Shown: positions 9,181-17,006 of the stretch, one piece after another
Layout of the letters: each line of letters opens with the position of its first letter
How positions within the stretch are numbered: the stretch's first letter is position 1
Assembly: GCA_964628035.1 (NCBI GenBank)
Contig: CAZVPI010000014.1
Location: 1-64,000, forward strand
Reading direction: 5' to 3'
DNA length: 64,000 bases
Source: UBA2199 sp964628035
Lineage (GTDB): Bacteria > Acidobacteriota > Aminicenantia > UBA2199
Translations under genes and position numbers: made by a program
The notes under the pieces: generated by a model
What the model was told of the DNA's origin: nothing
Database searches by the model: none
The model's input: the letters and a program-made list of their open reading frames with translations, nothing else

Positions 9181-9828
9181 TTGGCAAGCATGAAAGCGGC
9201 ATTCTCGACCTGGGACGGTCGCATCGCCCCGGTCTTCGACTCGGCCCGCCATGTTCTGGTGGCCGAAGCGGAAGCAGGAATCATCGTGCGCCAAACCGAG
9301 CAAGAGCTCGGCCTCTCCCTGCCGGTGCAGACCGTCATGCGCCTGAGGGAGCTGGGCGTCGGCGTGCTGGTCTGCGGAGCCATCTCCAGGCCGCTGCAGG
9401 CGATGATCGCCGCGGCGGGGATCCGGGTCATTCCCTTCGTTTCCGGCGACCTTGCTGAGGTCATCCAGGCCTGGAACCGAGGAAAGCTACCGGCCGACCG
9501 CTTTTTCATGCCCGGCTGCCGGCGACCGGGGGGCCGCCGGGCCGGAATCGCGGCGCCTTTCAAGGAGGATCGATTCATGAATGGCAGAGGACAGGGAGGG
9601 GGATTCGGCGGCGGCCGCGGCCAGGGCCGTGGTTTGGGCCGCGGCATGGGATCGGGATGCAGCGGGCAGGGACGCGGCCGCATGGGCGGCCCCATGGCAG
9701 CCGGAGCCGTCGGCAGCTGCGTCTGTCCGAAGTGCGGCCACAGGCTGGCCCATGAGCGCGGGCTCCCCTGCGTGCAGCGTCAGTGCCCGCAGTGCGGCAC
9801 GGCCATGGTTCGGGAAATCGCAAAATAA
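9181..9828 (+). CDS. NifX/NifB-like Mo-Fe-cluster-binding protein with zinc-ribbon tail
   Basis: A 215-residue first gene of the sigma-54 operon. Residues about 1-105 form the dinitrogenase iron-molybdenum cofactor-binding fold (KAAFSTWDGRIAPVFDSAR at the start, VLVCGAISRPL in the middle). A Gly/Arg-rich linker (about 125-165; GGGRGQGRGLGRGMG) leads to a CPKCGH...CPQCGT zinc ribbon (about 182-208). Start: the TTG at 9181 is chosen because AGGAG (9171-9175) is 5 nt away; the ATG at 9190 would be 14 nt away. It probably carries or builds a metal-sulfur cluster. The linker and ribbon suggest a protein or nucleic-acid contact. Confidence 0.8.
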   Translation: MASMKAAFSTWDGRIAPVFDSARHVLVAEAEAGIIVRQTEQELGLSLPVQTVMRLRELGVGVLVCGAISRPLQAMIAAAGIRVIPFVSGDLAEVIQAWNRGKLPADRFFMPGCRRPGGRRAGIAAPFKEDRFMNGRGQGGGFGGGRGQGRGLGRGMGSGCSGQGRGRMGGPMAAGAVGSCVCPKCGHRLAHERGLPCVQRQCPQCGTAMVREIAK

Positions 9829-9846
9829 GGGAATCAAGGAGGTACC

Positions 9847-10197
9847 ATGCCTAGAGGAGACAGGACGGGCCCCAAGGGAATGGGGTCCATGACCGGCCGC
9901 GCGGCCGGTTTTTGCGCGGGTTACGGCATGCCCGGCTTCGCCAATCCGGCTTTCGGCCGTGGCTGGGGCTTCGGGTTCGGCAGAGGGGGCGGCGCCTGGG
10001 GCCGCGGCTGGCGCCATGCGTATTATGCAACGGGCATGCCCGGATGGGCGCGCTTCGCCGGCGCGGCGCCCGACCGTTTCACCAGCGCCGAGAGCGAAAA
10101 GCAATACCTGAAAGCGCAGGCCGATGCCCTGCAGGCCGAGATGGAGGCCATACGCAGGAGGCTCGAGGGTCTGGAAAAAGAAGAGGGCGGCAAATAG
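9847..10197 (+). CDS. DUF5320 family protein
   Basis: A 116-residue protein beginning MPRGDRTGPKGMGSMTGRAAGFC, the hallmark start of DUF5320. A Gly/Trp/Phe-rich middle (about 30-60) and a C-terminal coiled coil (about 78-112; YLKAQADALQAEMEAIRRRL) follow. Its function is not established; the family commonly travels with NifX-like and MinD-type genes. A paralog is at 11612. AAGGAGGT precedes the ATG. Confidence 0.8.
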   Translation: MPRGDRTGPKGMGSMTGRAAGFCAGYGMPGFANPAFGRGWGFGFGRGGGAWGRGWRHAYYATGMPGWARFAGAAPDRFTSAESEKQYLKAQADALQAEMEAIRRRLEGLEKEEGGK

Positions 10198-10261
10198 CCG
10201 GCGGCCCGGGGCGCTTCCCCGCGCCGGGCCAAGGTGCTGTCGACAACGAAGGAGGACCATC

Positions 10262-10705
10262 ATGACGCGGATCGGGATCATCATCTGCGCCCGCTACAAG
10301 GATTGCGGCGGCGGCAAGTGCTTCCGGGCGTTGCGCGAGCGTGTCGGCGCCTTCTCCATCTACCCCCAGGGCGAGGAGGTGGAGGTCGTCGGTTATTCGA
10401 CCTGCGGCGGCTGCCCGGGCGGCAACGTGGAATACGTGCCGGCCGAGTTCAAGAAAAACGGCGCCACCGCAATCCACCTGGCCACCGGCCTGGTGGTCGG
10501 CTACCCCCCCTGCCCCTACATCCGCCGCTTCCAGGCCTACATCGAGGCGGCCCACGGCCTGCCGGTCGTCATCGGCACCCACCCCATCCCCCAGAAGTAC
10601 ATGGATGTCCACGCCAAGCTGCCCTTCTGGAAAGAGACCGCGATGGAGGAGCTGGCCGGGCCCCTGATGCGGGAAGACGCCAAGATCAAGACCGCCTACA
10701 ACTGA
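10262..10705 (+). CDS. CGGC domain-containing protein
   Basis: A 147-residue protein with the CGGC signature (YSTCGGCPGGN, about residues 54-64) plus further cysteines in RYKDCGGGKC near the N-terminus and YPPCPYI (about 82-88). The family is presumed to bind metal or an Fe-S cluster, but no reaction is known. An AAGGAGGACCATC ribosome binding site marks this ATG. It is embedded in the NifX/MinD operon and so probably helps with cluster handling. Confidence 0.8.
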   Translation: MTRIGIIICARYKDCGGGKCFRALRERVGAFSIYPQGEEVEVVGYSTCGGCPGGNVEYVPAEFKKNGATAIHLATGLVVGYPPCPYIRRFQAYIEAAHGLPVVIGTHPIPQKYMDVHAKLPFWKETAMEELAGPLMREDAKIKTAYN

Positions 10706-10725
10706 ACCCGTTTCAAGGAGAAGAC

Positions 10726-11085
10726 ATGAAAATCGCCTTTTCGACTTCCGGAGACAATCTTGAGGCCCCGCTCGACATCCGCTTCGGCCGGGCCCCCAAG
10801 TTCCTGGTCCTTGAGCTGGACGACGGGAGTTTCACCGTCATCGACAACGAGCAGAACTTGAACGCCTCCCAAGGGGCCGGCATCCAGTCGGCCCAAAACG
10901 TGGCGCGCTCGGGCGCCAAGGTCCTGGTCAGCGGCCACTGCGGTCCCAACGCCTTCCGCGTGCTCGCCGCCGCCGGGATCAAGGTATACACCAGCGGCGC
11001 GGCGACGGTGGCCGCCGCCCTCGATGATTTCAAGGCCGGCCGGCTCCAGGAGGCCTCCGGCGCCGACGTCCAGGGCCACTGGTGA
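10726..11085 (+). CDS. NifX/NifB-like Mo-Fe-cluster-binding protein
   Basis: A 119-residue single-domain protein: MKIAFSTSG start, LDIRFGRAPKFLVLE, then VLVSGHCGPNAF and a KVYTSGAATV segment. It corresponds to the orange-protein (ORP) type of subunit, which in Desulfovibrio gigas holds a linear Mo-Cu-S cluster non-covalently. Whether this one does is inference from its context. It is the second of three NifX-like proteins here. An AAGGAG site lies 7 nt upstream of the ATG. Confidence 0.82.
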   Translation: MKIAFSTSGDNLEAPLDIRFGRAPKFLVLELDDGSFTVIDNEQNLNASQGAGIQSAQNVARSGAKVLVSGHCGPNAFRVLAAAGIKVYTSGAATVAAALDDFKAGRLQEASGADVQGHW

Positions 11086-11607
11086 GCGCCGCGAAAGCAC
11101 GGCTCACGCCCGGCAAAGCCGTCATCGCCCTGCGCCCGATCGGCGTCATCCACAGCCGGCACCAGGCCCCTGAAAACACCCCCCATCCAGCCGGTCTATG
11201 CCGGAGGCTGCCGGGGGCAGGTCGAGGTGTTCGCGGAATTCGCCGCCGGCCTGCGCGACCTGGAAGGGTTTTCGCACGTGTTCCTGATTTATCACTTCCA
11301 CCGCGCCGGAACCGCCGCCCTATCGGTCCGCCCCTTTCTCCAGGACGTGGAGCGGGGTGTGTTCGCCACCCGCTCCCCGCGCCGCCCCAATCCCATCGGC
11401 TTGAGCCTGGTCAGGCTCCTCGGCCGCGACGGTCCGGTGCTGCACATCGAGGGCACCGATATCCTGGACGGGACGCCCTTGCTCGACATAAAGCCTTATG
11501 TCGCGCGCTTTGACGGCGTCAACGAAAGCCGCGACGGCTGGCAGGAAGAAGTCGACGAGGCAACGGCGAAGAAAAGGGGAAAGCGGGAATTCAAGGCAAG
11601 GAGGTAA
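11082..11607 (+). pseudogene. trmO: TrmO-like (UPF0066) tRNA methyltransferase, frameshifted
   Basis: Two overlapping frames together encode one TsaA/TrmO-family protein, which methylates N6 of t6A37 in tRNA. The first frame, from a GTG overlapping the previous stop, gives ALRPIGVIHS. The second gives IQPVYAGGCRGQVEVF, LRDLEGFSHVFLIYHFH and RSPRRPNPIGLSLV, the last being the family signature, ending at 11607. The join is at a run of six C (about 11178-11183), where one C too many explains the shift. It is either a real disruption or a sequencing error in a homopolymer. If intact the product would be about 174 residues. Confidence 0.75.
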
Positions 11608-11611
11608 GGCC

Positions 11612-11950
11612 ATGCCGGGATTTGACGGGACCGGGCCCCGCGGCAAGGGGCCGATGAGCGGCAAGGGGGGCGGTTTCTGCCTGATGAGCGTTCCCGACGA
11701 TCCGGGCCAGGCCCGGACCGGTTTCGCCGGCAAGAACGGCAGACCCGTCCAGGTCCAAGACGATTCGCGCCCAGGGGAAATCGACAACCTGCGGAAGCGG
11801 CTGCGACAGCTCCAGGTCGAACTGGACGATGTGCTCTCACGCCTCAACAGGCTGAACCCCGGCAGCGGCCGCGGCGGCGAGAAGCGGCGACCGGCGGAGA
11901 ACCGCCGGTCCCGGCGCTCCGGCACCGCGGGCCAGGAGGGAGGCTCATGA
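11612..11950 (+). CDS. DUF5320 family protein
   Basis: A 112-residue paralog of the protein at 9847, with the same MPGFDGTGPRGKGPMSGKGGGFC opening. A predicted coiled coil (about 50-80; IDNLRKRLRQLQVELDDVL) is followed by a basic Arg-rich tail. Function unknown. Its stop overlaps the start of the next ATPase gene, which suggests translational coupling. Confidence 0.78.
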   Translation: MPGFDGTGPRGKGPMSGKGGGFCLMSVPDDPGQARTGFAGKNGRPVQVQDDSRPGEIDNLRKRLRQLQVELDDVLSRLNRLNPGSGRGGEKRRPAENRRSRRSGTAGQEGGS

Positions 11951-12813
11951 TCCTGGCCATCGCCTCGGGCAAGGGCGGCACCGGCAAGACCACCCTGGCC
12001 GTGAACCTGGCCCGCGCCTGCGGCCGCCCCCTGCAGCTTCTCGACTGCGACGTCGAGGAGCCCAACGCCCACTTGTTCCTCCCCGGGACCGAGGCCGCGG
12101 CTGAAACCGCCACCATCCTGGTGCCCGAGGTGGACGAGTCGCTCTGCGACGGCTGCGGCGAGTGCAGCCGCTTCTGCGCCTACCACGCGATCGTCGCCGC
12201 CGGCGCCAGGGCGCTGGTGTTTCCCGAAATGTGCCACGGCTGCGGCGGCTGCCTGAAGGTCTGCCCGCGCGGGGCGATCCGCGAAGTCCCGCGGCGCATC
12301 GGCCTGGTGGAGCGGCGGCAGGCGGGACATATTTCCCTGGTCACCGGCAGGCTGGACGTCGGCTCGGTGCTGGCGCCGCCGCTGATCCGTGCCGTCAAGC
12401 GCCGCCTCGATCCCTCGCTCCCCGTCATCATCGACGCCCCGCCCGGGACCTCCTGCCCGGTTGTCACCGCCGTGCGCGGCGCCGACTTCGTCCTGCTGGT
12501 CACCGAGCCCACCCCCTTCGGGCTGCACGACTTGCAGCTGGCGGTGGAAACGGTGCGCGAGCTCGCCGCGCCCTTCGCCGTGGCGCTCAACCGCGCCGGC
12601 AGCGGCGACGACCGCGTGCAGCGCTATTGCCGGGACGCCGGCATCCCCATCCTGCTGGAGATCCCCGACGACCGGCGCATCGCCGAGTCCTACTCACGCG
12701 GCCGTTTGGTCGTGGAGGATCTCCCCGAGTATCGCGAGCGCTTCGCCGCGCTGGCGCGCAGATTGTTCGCGCCCGCGGGGGAGGAAAGGAGTCCGAACCA
12801 TGCCGACCTATGA
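11947..12813 (+). CDS. MinD-type P-loop ATPase with ferredoxin insert (ORP cluster)
   Basis: A 288-residue SIMIBI ATPase. The deviant Walker A GKGGTGKT (8-15) is followed by a two-cluster ferredoxin insert: C67, C70, C73, C77 (CDGCGECSRFC) and C96, C99, C102, C106 (CHGCGGCLKVC). The Walker B-like region is IIDAPPGTSCP. Paired ATPases of this type flank the orange-protein genes of sulfate reducers and are thought to help assemble or insert the metal cluster. It overlaps the previous gene by 4 nt (ATGA). Confidence 0.88.
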   Translation: MILAIASGKGGTGKTTLAVNLARACGRPLQLLDCDVEEPNAHLFLPGTEAAAETATILVPEVDESLCDGCGECSRFCAYHAIVAAGARALVFPEMCHGCGGCLKVCPRGAIREVPRRIGLVERRQAGHISLVTGRLDVGSVLAPPLIRAVKRRLDPSLPVIIDAPPGTSCPVVTAVRGADFVLLVTEPTPFGLHDLQLAVETVRELAAPFAVALNRAGSGDDRVQRYCRDAGIPILLEIPDDRRIAESYSRGRLVVEDLPEYRERFAALARRLFAPAGEERSPNHADL

Positions 12814-13066
12814 ATACGAATGCGAGGCCTGCGGCCTGAAGTTCGAGCGCCAGCAACCGATGTCCGCCGCGCCGCTGGAACAGTGCCCTGCGTGCCGGGG
12901 CCGGGTGCGCCGCGTCGTCAGCGGCGGAGCCGGTTTCATCGTGAAGGGAGGGGAAAGGGACGCGCAGGCGCGGGGCGGTTCGGATTGCTCGCTGCAACGG
13001 ACAGGCAGGACCTGCTGCGGCCGCGTCCAGCCCTGCGGCGAACCCGCCTGCGGGGAGGACAGATGA
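12800..13066 (+). CDS. FmdB-type zinc-ribbon protein
   Basis: An 88-residue protein starting MPTYEYECEACGLKFE with CPAC further on, the FmdB/CxxC_CxxC_SSSS regulatory-protein zinc ribbon. The C-terminal third adds more cysteines (DCSL, RTCCGRVQPCGEPACG), which is unusual and could bind a second metal. It overlaps the ATPase genes on both sides, so it is part of the same translation unit. Confidence 0.82.
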   Translation: MPTYEYECEACGLKFERQQPMSAAPLEQCPACRGRVRRVVSGGAGFIVKGGERDAQARGGSDCSLQRTGRTCCGRVQPCGEPACGEDR

Positions 13067-13935
13067 AGGAACTGGTCATCCTCAGCGGCAAGGGCGGCAC
13101 GGGCAAGACCAGCCTCGCCGCCTCGTTCGCCGTGCTGGCCGGCGTCGCCGTGATCGCCGACTGCGACGTCGACGCCGCCGATCTGCACCTGGTGCTGGCG
13201 CCGCGCCCGCGCCGGCGCCACGATTTCACCAGCGGCCGTGTCGCGGTCATCCGGCCCCACGACTGCACCGGCTGCGGCCGATGCGCCGAGCTCTGCCGCT
13301 TCGACGCCATCGGCCGCGAAACCCGGGGAGACGGCGCCGCGGTCTTCCGCGTCGATCCCATCGGCTGCGAGGGCTGCGGCGTGTGCGTCCGTTTCTGCCC
13401 GGAACGGGCCATTGACTTCCCCGAGAGCCTCTGCGGCGAGTGGATGATCTCCGACACCCGCTGCGGCCCCATGGTCCACGCCCGGCTGAAGGCGGCCGCC
13501 GAGAACTCGGGCAAGCTGGTGGCGCTGGTGCGCCGCGAGGCCAGGCGCCTGGCCGGAGAGGAGAACCGGCAGCGCATCATCGTCGACGGGCCGCCGGGGA
13601 TCGGCTGCCCGGTGATCGCCTCGCTCAGCGGCGCCTCGTTGGTGCTGGCCGTGACCGAGCCGACCGTCTCCGGAGAGCATGACCTGGAGCGGGTGCTGTC
13701 CCTGGCCCGCCACTTCCAGATCCCGGCGGCCGTGTGCGTGAACAAGTGGGACCTGAATCCGGGGATGAGCGAGCGCATCGAGGCGTGGGCGGCCGCCGCC
13801 GGGGCGCGCCTCGCCGGCCGCGTGCGCTACGACCCCGGCGTGACGGCGGCCCAGCTGCGCGAGCGGGCCGTGGTCGAGACCGCGTCGCCCTGCGTGGACG
13901 ACATCCGCGAAATATGGAATAATCTGCAGCTTTAG
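13063..13935 (+). CDS. Second MinD-type P-loop ATPase with ferredoxin insert
   Basis: A 290-residue paralog of the ATPase at 11947: Walker A GKGGTGKT (9-16), ferredoxin motifs C68, C71, C74, C78 and C102, C105, C108, C112, and IVDGPPGIGCP as the Walker B-like segment. The two probably form a heterodimer, as suggested for the pair in the Desulfovibrio orange-protein locus. Its start overlaps the FmdB-type gene's stop (ATGA). Confidence 0.88.
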   Translation: MKELVILSGKGGTGKTSLAASFAVLAGVAVIADCDVDAADLHLVLAPRPRRRHDFTSGRVAVIRPHDCTGCGRCAELCRFDAIGRETRGDGAAVFRVDPIGCEGCGVCVRFCPERAIDFPESLCGEWMISDTRCGPMVHARLKAAAENSGKLVALVRREARRLAGEENRQRIIVDGPPGIGCPVIASLSGASLVLAVTEPTVSGEHDLERVLSLARHFQIPAAVCVNKWDLNPGMSERIEAWAAAAGARLAGRVRYDPGVTAAQLRERAVVETASPCVDDIREIWNNLQL

Positions 13936-13944
13936 GAGAACCCC

Positions 13945-14883
13945 ATGGTATTCAGGAACCGGGAAAAGCCGCCGCTAGCCGAAGGGCAGGACCAATCCGC
14001 CTGCGATGCCTGCGGCAACAAGGAGTGCTCGGCCGCCAGCCGCCGCGGCGACGAGAACGACCGCGAGTTCGCCGAGCGGCGCCGGCTCGAGTCGCGCCTC
14101 TGCCGCATCCGCCGCAAGATCGTGGTCCTCTCGGGCAAGGGCGGCGTCGGCAAGAGCACGGTGGCGGTGAACCTCGCCGCCGCCCTGCAGGCGGCCGGCC
14201 GGCGCGTCGGCCTGCTCGACATCGACATCCACGGCCCGAGCGTCCCCACCATGCTGGGCCTGGAGGGCATGACCCTGGACAACGGGCCGGAAGGGCTGCT
14301 GCCGGCCGACGCCGGCGGCATCGCCGTCATGTCGCTGGGCTTCCTGCTGCCCGATCCCGACGAGGCCGTCATCTGGCGCGGCCCGCTGAAGATGGGGGCC
14401 ATCAAGCAGTTCCTCATGGACGTGGCCTGGGGCGACCTGGACTGGCTGGTCATCGACTCGCCGCCGGGAACCGGCGACGAGCCGCTCTCGGTCTGCCAGC
14501 TGATCCCCGGCATCACCGGCGCCGTGATTGTCACCACGCCGCAGAAGGTGGCGGCCGTCGACGTGCGCAAGTCGATCACCTTCTGCCGCCGACTCGGCGT
14601 TCCCGTGCTCGGCGTGGTCGAGAACATGAGCGGCTTCGCCTGCCCTAAGTGCGGCGAAATCTCGAACGTCTTCAGCAGCGGCGGCGGCCGCCGCATCGCC
14701 GAAGGCATGAAGGTGCCCTTCCTGGGCGCCATCCCCATCGACCCGGCCATCGCCGCCTCGGGTGACGACGGCCGGCCGTACGTGCGCGCCTTCGCCGCTT
14801 CGCCCACGGCTGCGGTCCTGCACGGCGTCATCACCCCGCTGCTGGCCCTCGAGGCCGACGCGGAGAACCGCAAAAAAAAATAA
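13945..14883 (+). CDS. Mrp/NBP35-type Fe-S cluster carrier ATPase
   Basis: A 312-residue protein. An N-terminal cysteine motif C20, C23, C28 (CDACGNKEC) resembles the NBP35/MrpORP lead. Walker A is GKGGVGKS (63-70), followed by DIDIHGPSVP, the Walker B-like VIDSPPGTGDEP and the C-terminal CPKC pair (about 234-237) that bridges a cluster between monomers in the family. In Desulfovibrio the Mrp domain is fused to an ORP domain (MrpORP); here the NifX-like domain is a separate gene 20 nt downstream. TAGGAG precedes the ATG. Confidence 0.88.
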   Translation: MVFRNREKPPLAEGQDQSACDACGNKECSAASRRGDENDREFAERRRLESRLCRIRRKIVVLSGKGGVGKSTVAVNLAAALQAAGRRVGLLDIDIHGPSVPTMLGLEGMTLDNGPEGLLPADAGGIAVMSLGFLLPDPDEAVIWRGPLKMGAIKQFLMDVAWGDLDWLVIDSPPGTGDEPLSVCQLIPGITGAVIVTTPQKVAAVDVRKSITFCRRLGVPVLGVVENMSGFACPKCGEISNVFSSGGGRRIAEGMKVPFLGAIPIDPAIAASGDDGRPYVRAFAASPTAAVLHGVITPLLALEADAENRKKK

Positions 14884-14902
14884 ACCCAAGGAGAAACCCA
14901 AC

Positions 14903-15241
14903 ATGAAGATCGCCATCCCCCTGGCTGAAGGCAAACTGTCGATGCATTTCGGCCATTGCACCAGTTTCGCCCTGGTCGAGGCCGAGGAAAAGGAAAAGAG
15001 AATCGTCAAGCGCGAGGACCTGCAGGCGCCTCCCCACGAGCCCGGCCTGCTGCCGCGCTGGCTCGCCGAGCGCGGCGCGAACCTGATCATCGCCGGCGGC
15101 ATGGGCCAGCGCGCCCAGGCCCTCTTCTGCCAGCACGGCATCGAGGTGATCGTCGGCGCCCCGGCCGAGACCCCGGAAACCCTGGTCGCCGCCTGGCTGG
15201 CCGGCACACTGCAGTCAGGCGCAAACGCCTGCGACCACTGA
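14903..15241 (+). CDS. NifX/ORP-like cluster-binding protein
   Basis: A 112-residue third NifX-like protein, with MKIAIPLAEGKLSMHFGHCTSFALVE at the start, LIIAGGMGQRAQ and a final AGTLQSG region. The HFGHC segment resembles the ORP domain that follows Mrp in MrpORP fusions. It is the last gene of the sigma-54 operon, with an AAGGAG site 8 nt upstream. Confidence 0.82.
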   Translation: MKIAIPLAEGKLSMHFGHCTSFALVEAEEKEKRIVKREDLQAPPHEPGLLPRWLAERGANLIIAGGMGQRAQALFCQHGIEVIVGAPAETPETLVAAWLAGTLQSGANACDH

Positions 15242-15322
15242 GACAGCCGAAACCGGCGAGCGGTCGTACGTCGAGGTCCGCAGCCGGCACGCCGGATCCG
15301 GCGGCGGCACCCCGCTCGGAGC

Positions 15323-15351
15323 TTGACAAGCGTCGTGCCGTTTGCTATTCT
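15323..15351 (+). promoter_or_regulatory. Promoter with perfect -35, leaderless
   Basis: TTGACA (15323-15328), 17-nt spacer, TATTCT (15346-15351), then only 8 nt to the ATG at 15360. It predicts a leaderless transcript for the small membrane protein and the barrel/metal transporter genes that follow. Confidence 0.6.
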
Positions 15352-15359
15352 GATTTCTC

Positions 15360-15644
15360 ATGAAGCCCTCCGATTCCGGAAAGCTTTTCTTCGCCTATCT
15401 TGTTTTCTTCTTCGCTTTCGTCGCCTTCATCAATTTTTTTCACAGCGATTCCATCCTGGAAAAGGAACCCACTTGCCCGGCCTGCCAGTTCCAGCAAGCC
15501 AACGTCGCGCTGGCGCTCATCCTGTTCCTCTTCCTGGTCATCTTCGACTGCCTGCGGCTGCTTCCGGGCAAGGACTTCGTTCCCAACCATTTCGCGCCGC
15601 TTTCCCGGGAACGATCCCGGGCACCGCCCCGGCGGTTCTCCTGA
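15360..15644 (+). CDS. Small two-helix membrane protein, unknown
   Basis: A 94-residue protein I do not recognise. It has two likely membrane segments (about 9-27, LFFAYLVFFFAFVAFINFF, and 50-63, LALILFLFLVIFD) joined by a short loop with a CPAC motif (about 39-42), which could bind metal or form a disulfide. It is the first gene after a strong promoter and lies 68 nt before the barrel gene, so it may be part of the metal uptake unit. Confidence 0.6.
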   Translation: MKPSDSGKLFFAYLVFFFAFVAFINFFHSDSILEKEPTCPACQFQQANVALALILFLFLVIFDCLRLLPGKDFVPNHFAPLSRERSRAPPRRFS

Positions 15645-15712
15645 GTCTCAGCCTGTCAACCTGACCGGCGCCGCAACCGGCGTCGGTCGATCTCAACGAT
15701 CAGGAGAAAGTG

Positions 15713-16987
15713 ATGAAATCAAAACATGTGCTATTGACCCTTTTGTTGGCTGCCCTGGCCACGACGGCGCACCTGCCCGGCCAGGAGGGCGGCGGAAATC
15801 CCTTTGCCCAGGCAAAGTTCGTTCCCGACATCTCGCTCATCCTCGACACATCGTTCGTCTGCCGCAACCTCGACGACCCTTGGTTCAACATGCTGTGGAT
15901 GCCGGGGTTCTCGCGTTCCACCGCCGCCGGCCGGGCGGCGGAGCTTGACGAAGCCAACCTGGAAAAGGGCTTCAACCTCAATTACGCCGAGCTCAGCCTG
16001 GCCTCGGTGGTCGATCCCTACTTCGACCTCTTTGCCGTCTTCCATCTAACCCAGGAGGGCATCGACATCGAGGAAGCGTACTTCACCACCCGGCGCCTGC
16101 CGCTTGGACTGCAGCTGCGCGGCGGCAAGTTCCTCAGCCAGTTCGGCCGCAGCAACGGCCAGCACGCCCATTACTGGGATTTCGCCTCGGCCCCGCTGGT
16201 GCAATCGGCCTTTTTCGGCGGCGGCGGCCTGGACGAACTGGGCGCCCGCCTTTCCTGGGTGGCACCGCTGGACCTGTACCTGCAGCTGGCCGTGGAAGTG
16301 CTGCAAGGGGACAACGAGATGAGCTTCGGCCGCAAGGGCTTTGCATTGCCCCTGGTTGCCGTCGCGGACATTCGGGCTCCCGGCCTGCTCGTAGCCACGG
16401 CGAAGAGCTCGTTCGACACGGGCAACCTGACGGTCCTGGCCGGGCTTTCCGCGGCCAGCGGCGGCTCCAGGATCGCTCCAGACCCGGCGGGCTGGGAGTC
16501 CAAGACGGCCTTTGCCGGCCGCGCCCAGGTGTTCGGAGCCGATCTCACCCTCAAGGTCCTGCTCGATTCGATCCGCTACCTGTCGCTGCAGGTGGAGGCG
16601 ATGGGCCGACGGGACCGCGGCGACCGCTGGGAGCTCGACGCCCTCTGCGGCTGGTCGCGCCGGGAACAGCGCGGCCGCCAGGCGGGCCTGTACGCCCAGG
16701 CCGTGGCCCGGCTGAACAAGCGCCTGCGCCTGGGCGCACGCTACGACCTGATCTGGCAGAACGACGTGCGCCTGGCGGGAGTCAGCCAGCACCTGCCGGA
16801 AAACCTGGCGCGCTGCACAGCCATGGGCGAATGGAACCCCACGGAATTCTCGCGTCTGCGCCTGCAATACACTTACGACCGCAGCCGCCACGCCCAAGTG
16901 TACGGCCTCTGGCAGCGGGAACCGGTCCATGAACTCGCCCTGCAAGTGAACATCACCATTGGCGCCCACGGGGCCCATGCATTCTGA
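15713..16987 (+). CDS. Outer-membrane beta-barrel protein of a metal-uptake operon
   Basis: A 424-residue protein with a signal peptide (KHVLLTLLLAALATTAHLPGQ). Alternating amphipathic strands run throughout and the final residue is Phe (HGAHAF), both usual in outer-membrane barrels. It lacks a TonB plug. Its place 19 nt upstream of a ZnuA-like gene suggests a porin or zinc-regulated outer-membrane component that lets metal or a metal complex in. Start: ATG at 15713, 6 nt after AGGAG; a GTG just before it is possible. Confidence 0.7.
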   Translation: MKSKHVLLTLLLAALATTAHLPGQEGGGNPFAQAKFVPDISLILDTSFVCRNLDDPWFNMLWMPGFSRSTAAGRAAELDEANLEKGFNLNYAELSLASVVDPYFDLFAVFHLTQEGIDIEEAYFTTRRLPLGLQLRGGKFLSQFGRSNGQHAHYWDFASAPLVQSAFFGGGGLDELGARLSWVAPLDLYLQLAVEVLQGDNEMSFGRKGFALPLVAVADIRAPGLLVATAKSSFDTGNLTVLAGLSAASGGSRIAPDPAGWESKTAFAGRAQVFGADLTLKVLLDSIRYLSLQVEAMGRRDRGDRWELDALCGWSRREQRGRQAGLYAQAVARLNKRLRLGARYDLIWQNDVRLAGVSQHLPENLARCTAMGEWNPTEFSRLRLQYTYDRSRHAQVYGLWQREPVHELALQVNITIGAHGAHAF

Positions 16988-17006
16988 CAACCAAGGAGAA
17001 CAACCC

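Noticed and set aside
11082..11513. Independent 143-residue gene in the first frame
   Set aside because: After ten codons of TrmO sequence the frame gives low-complexity Arg/Pro/Gly text, while the TrmO sense continues in the next frame.
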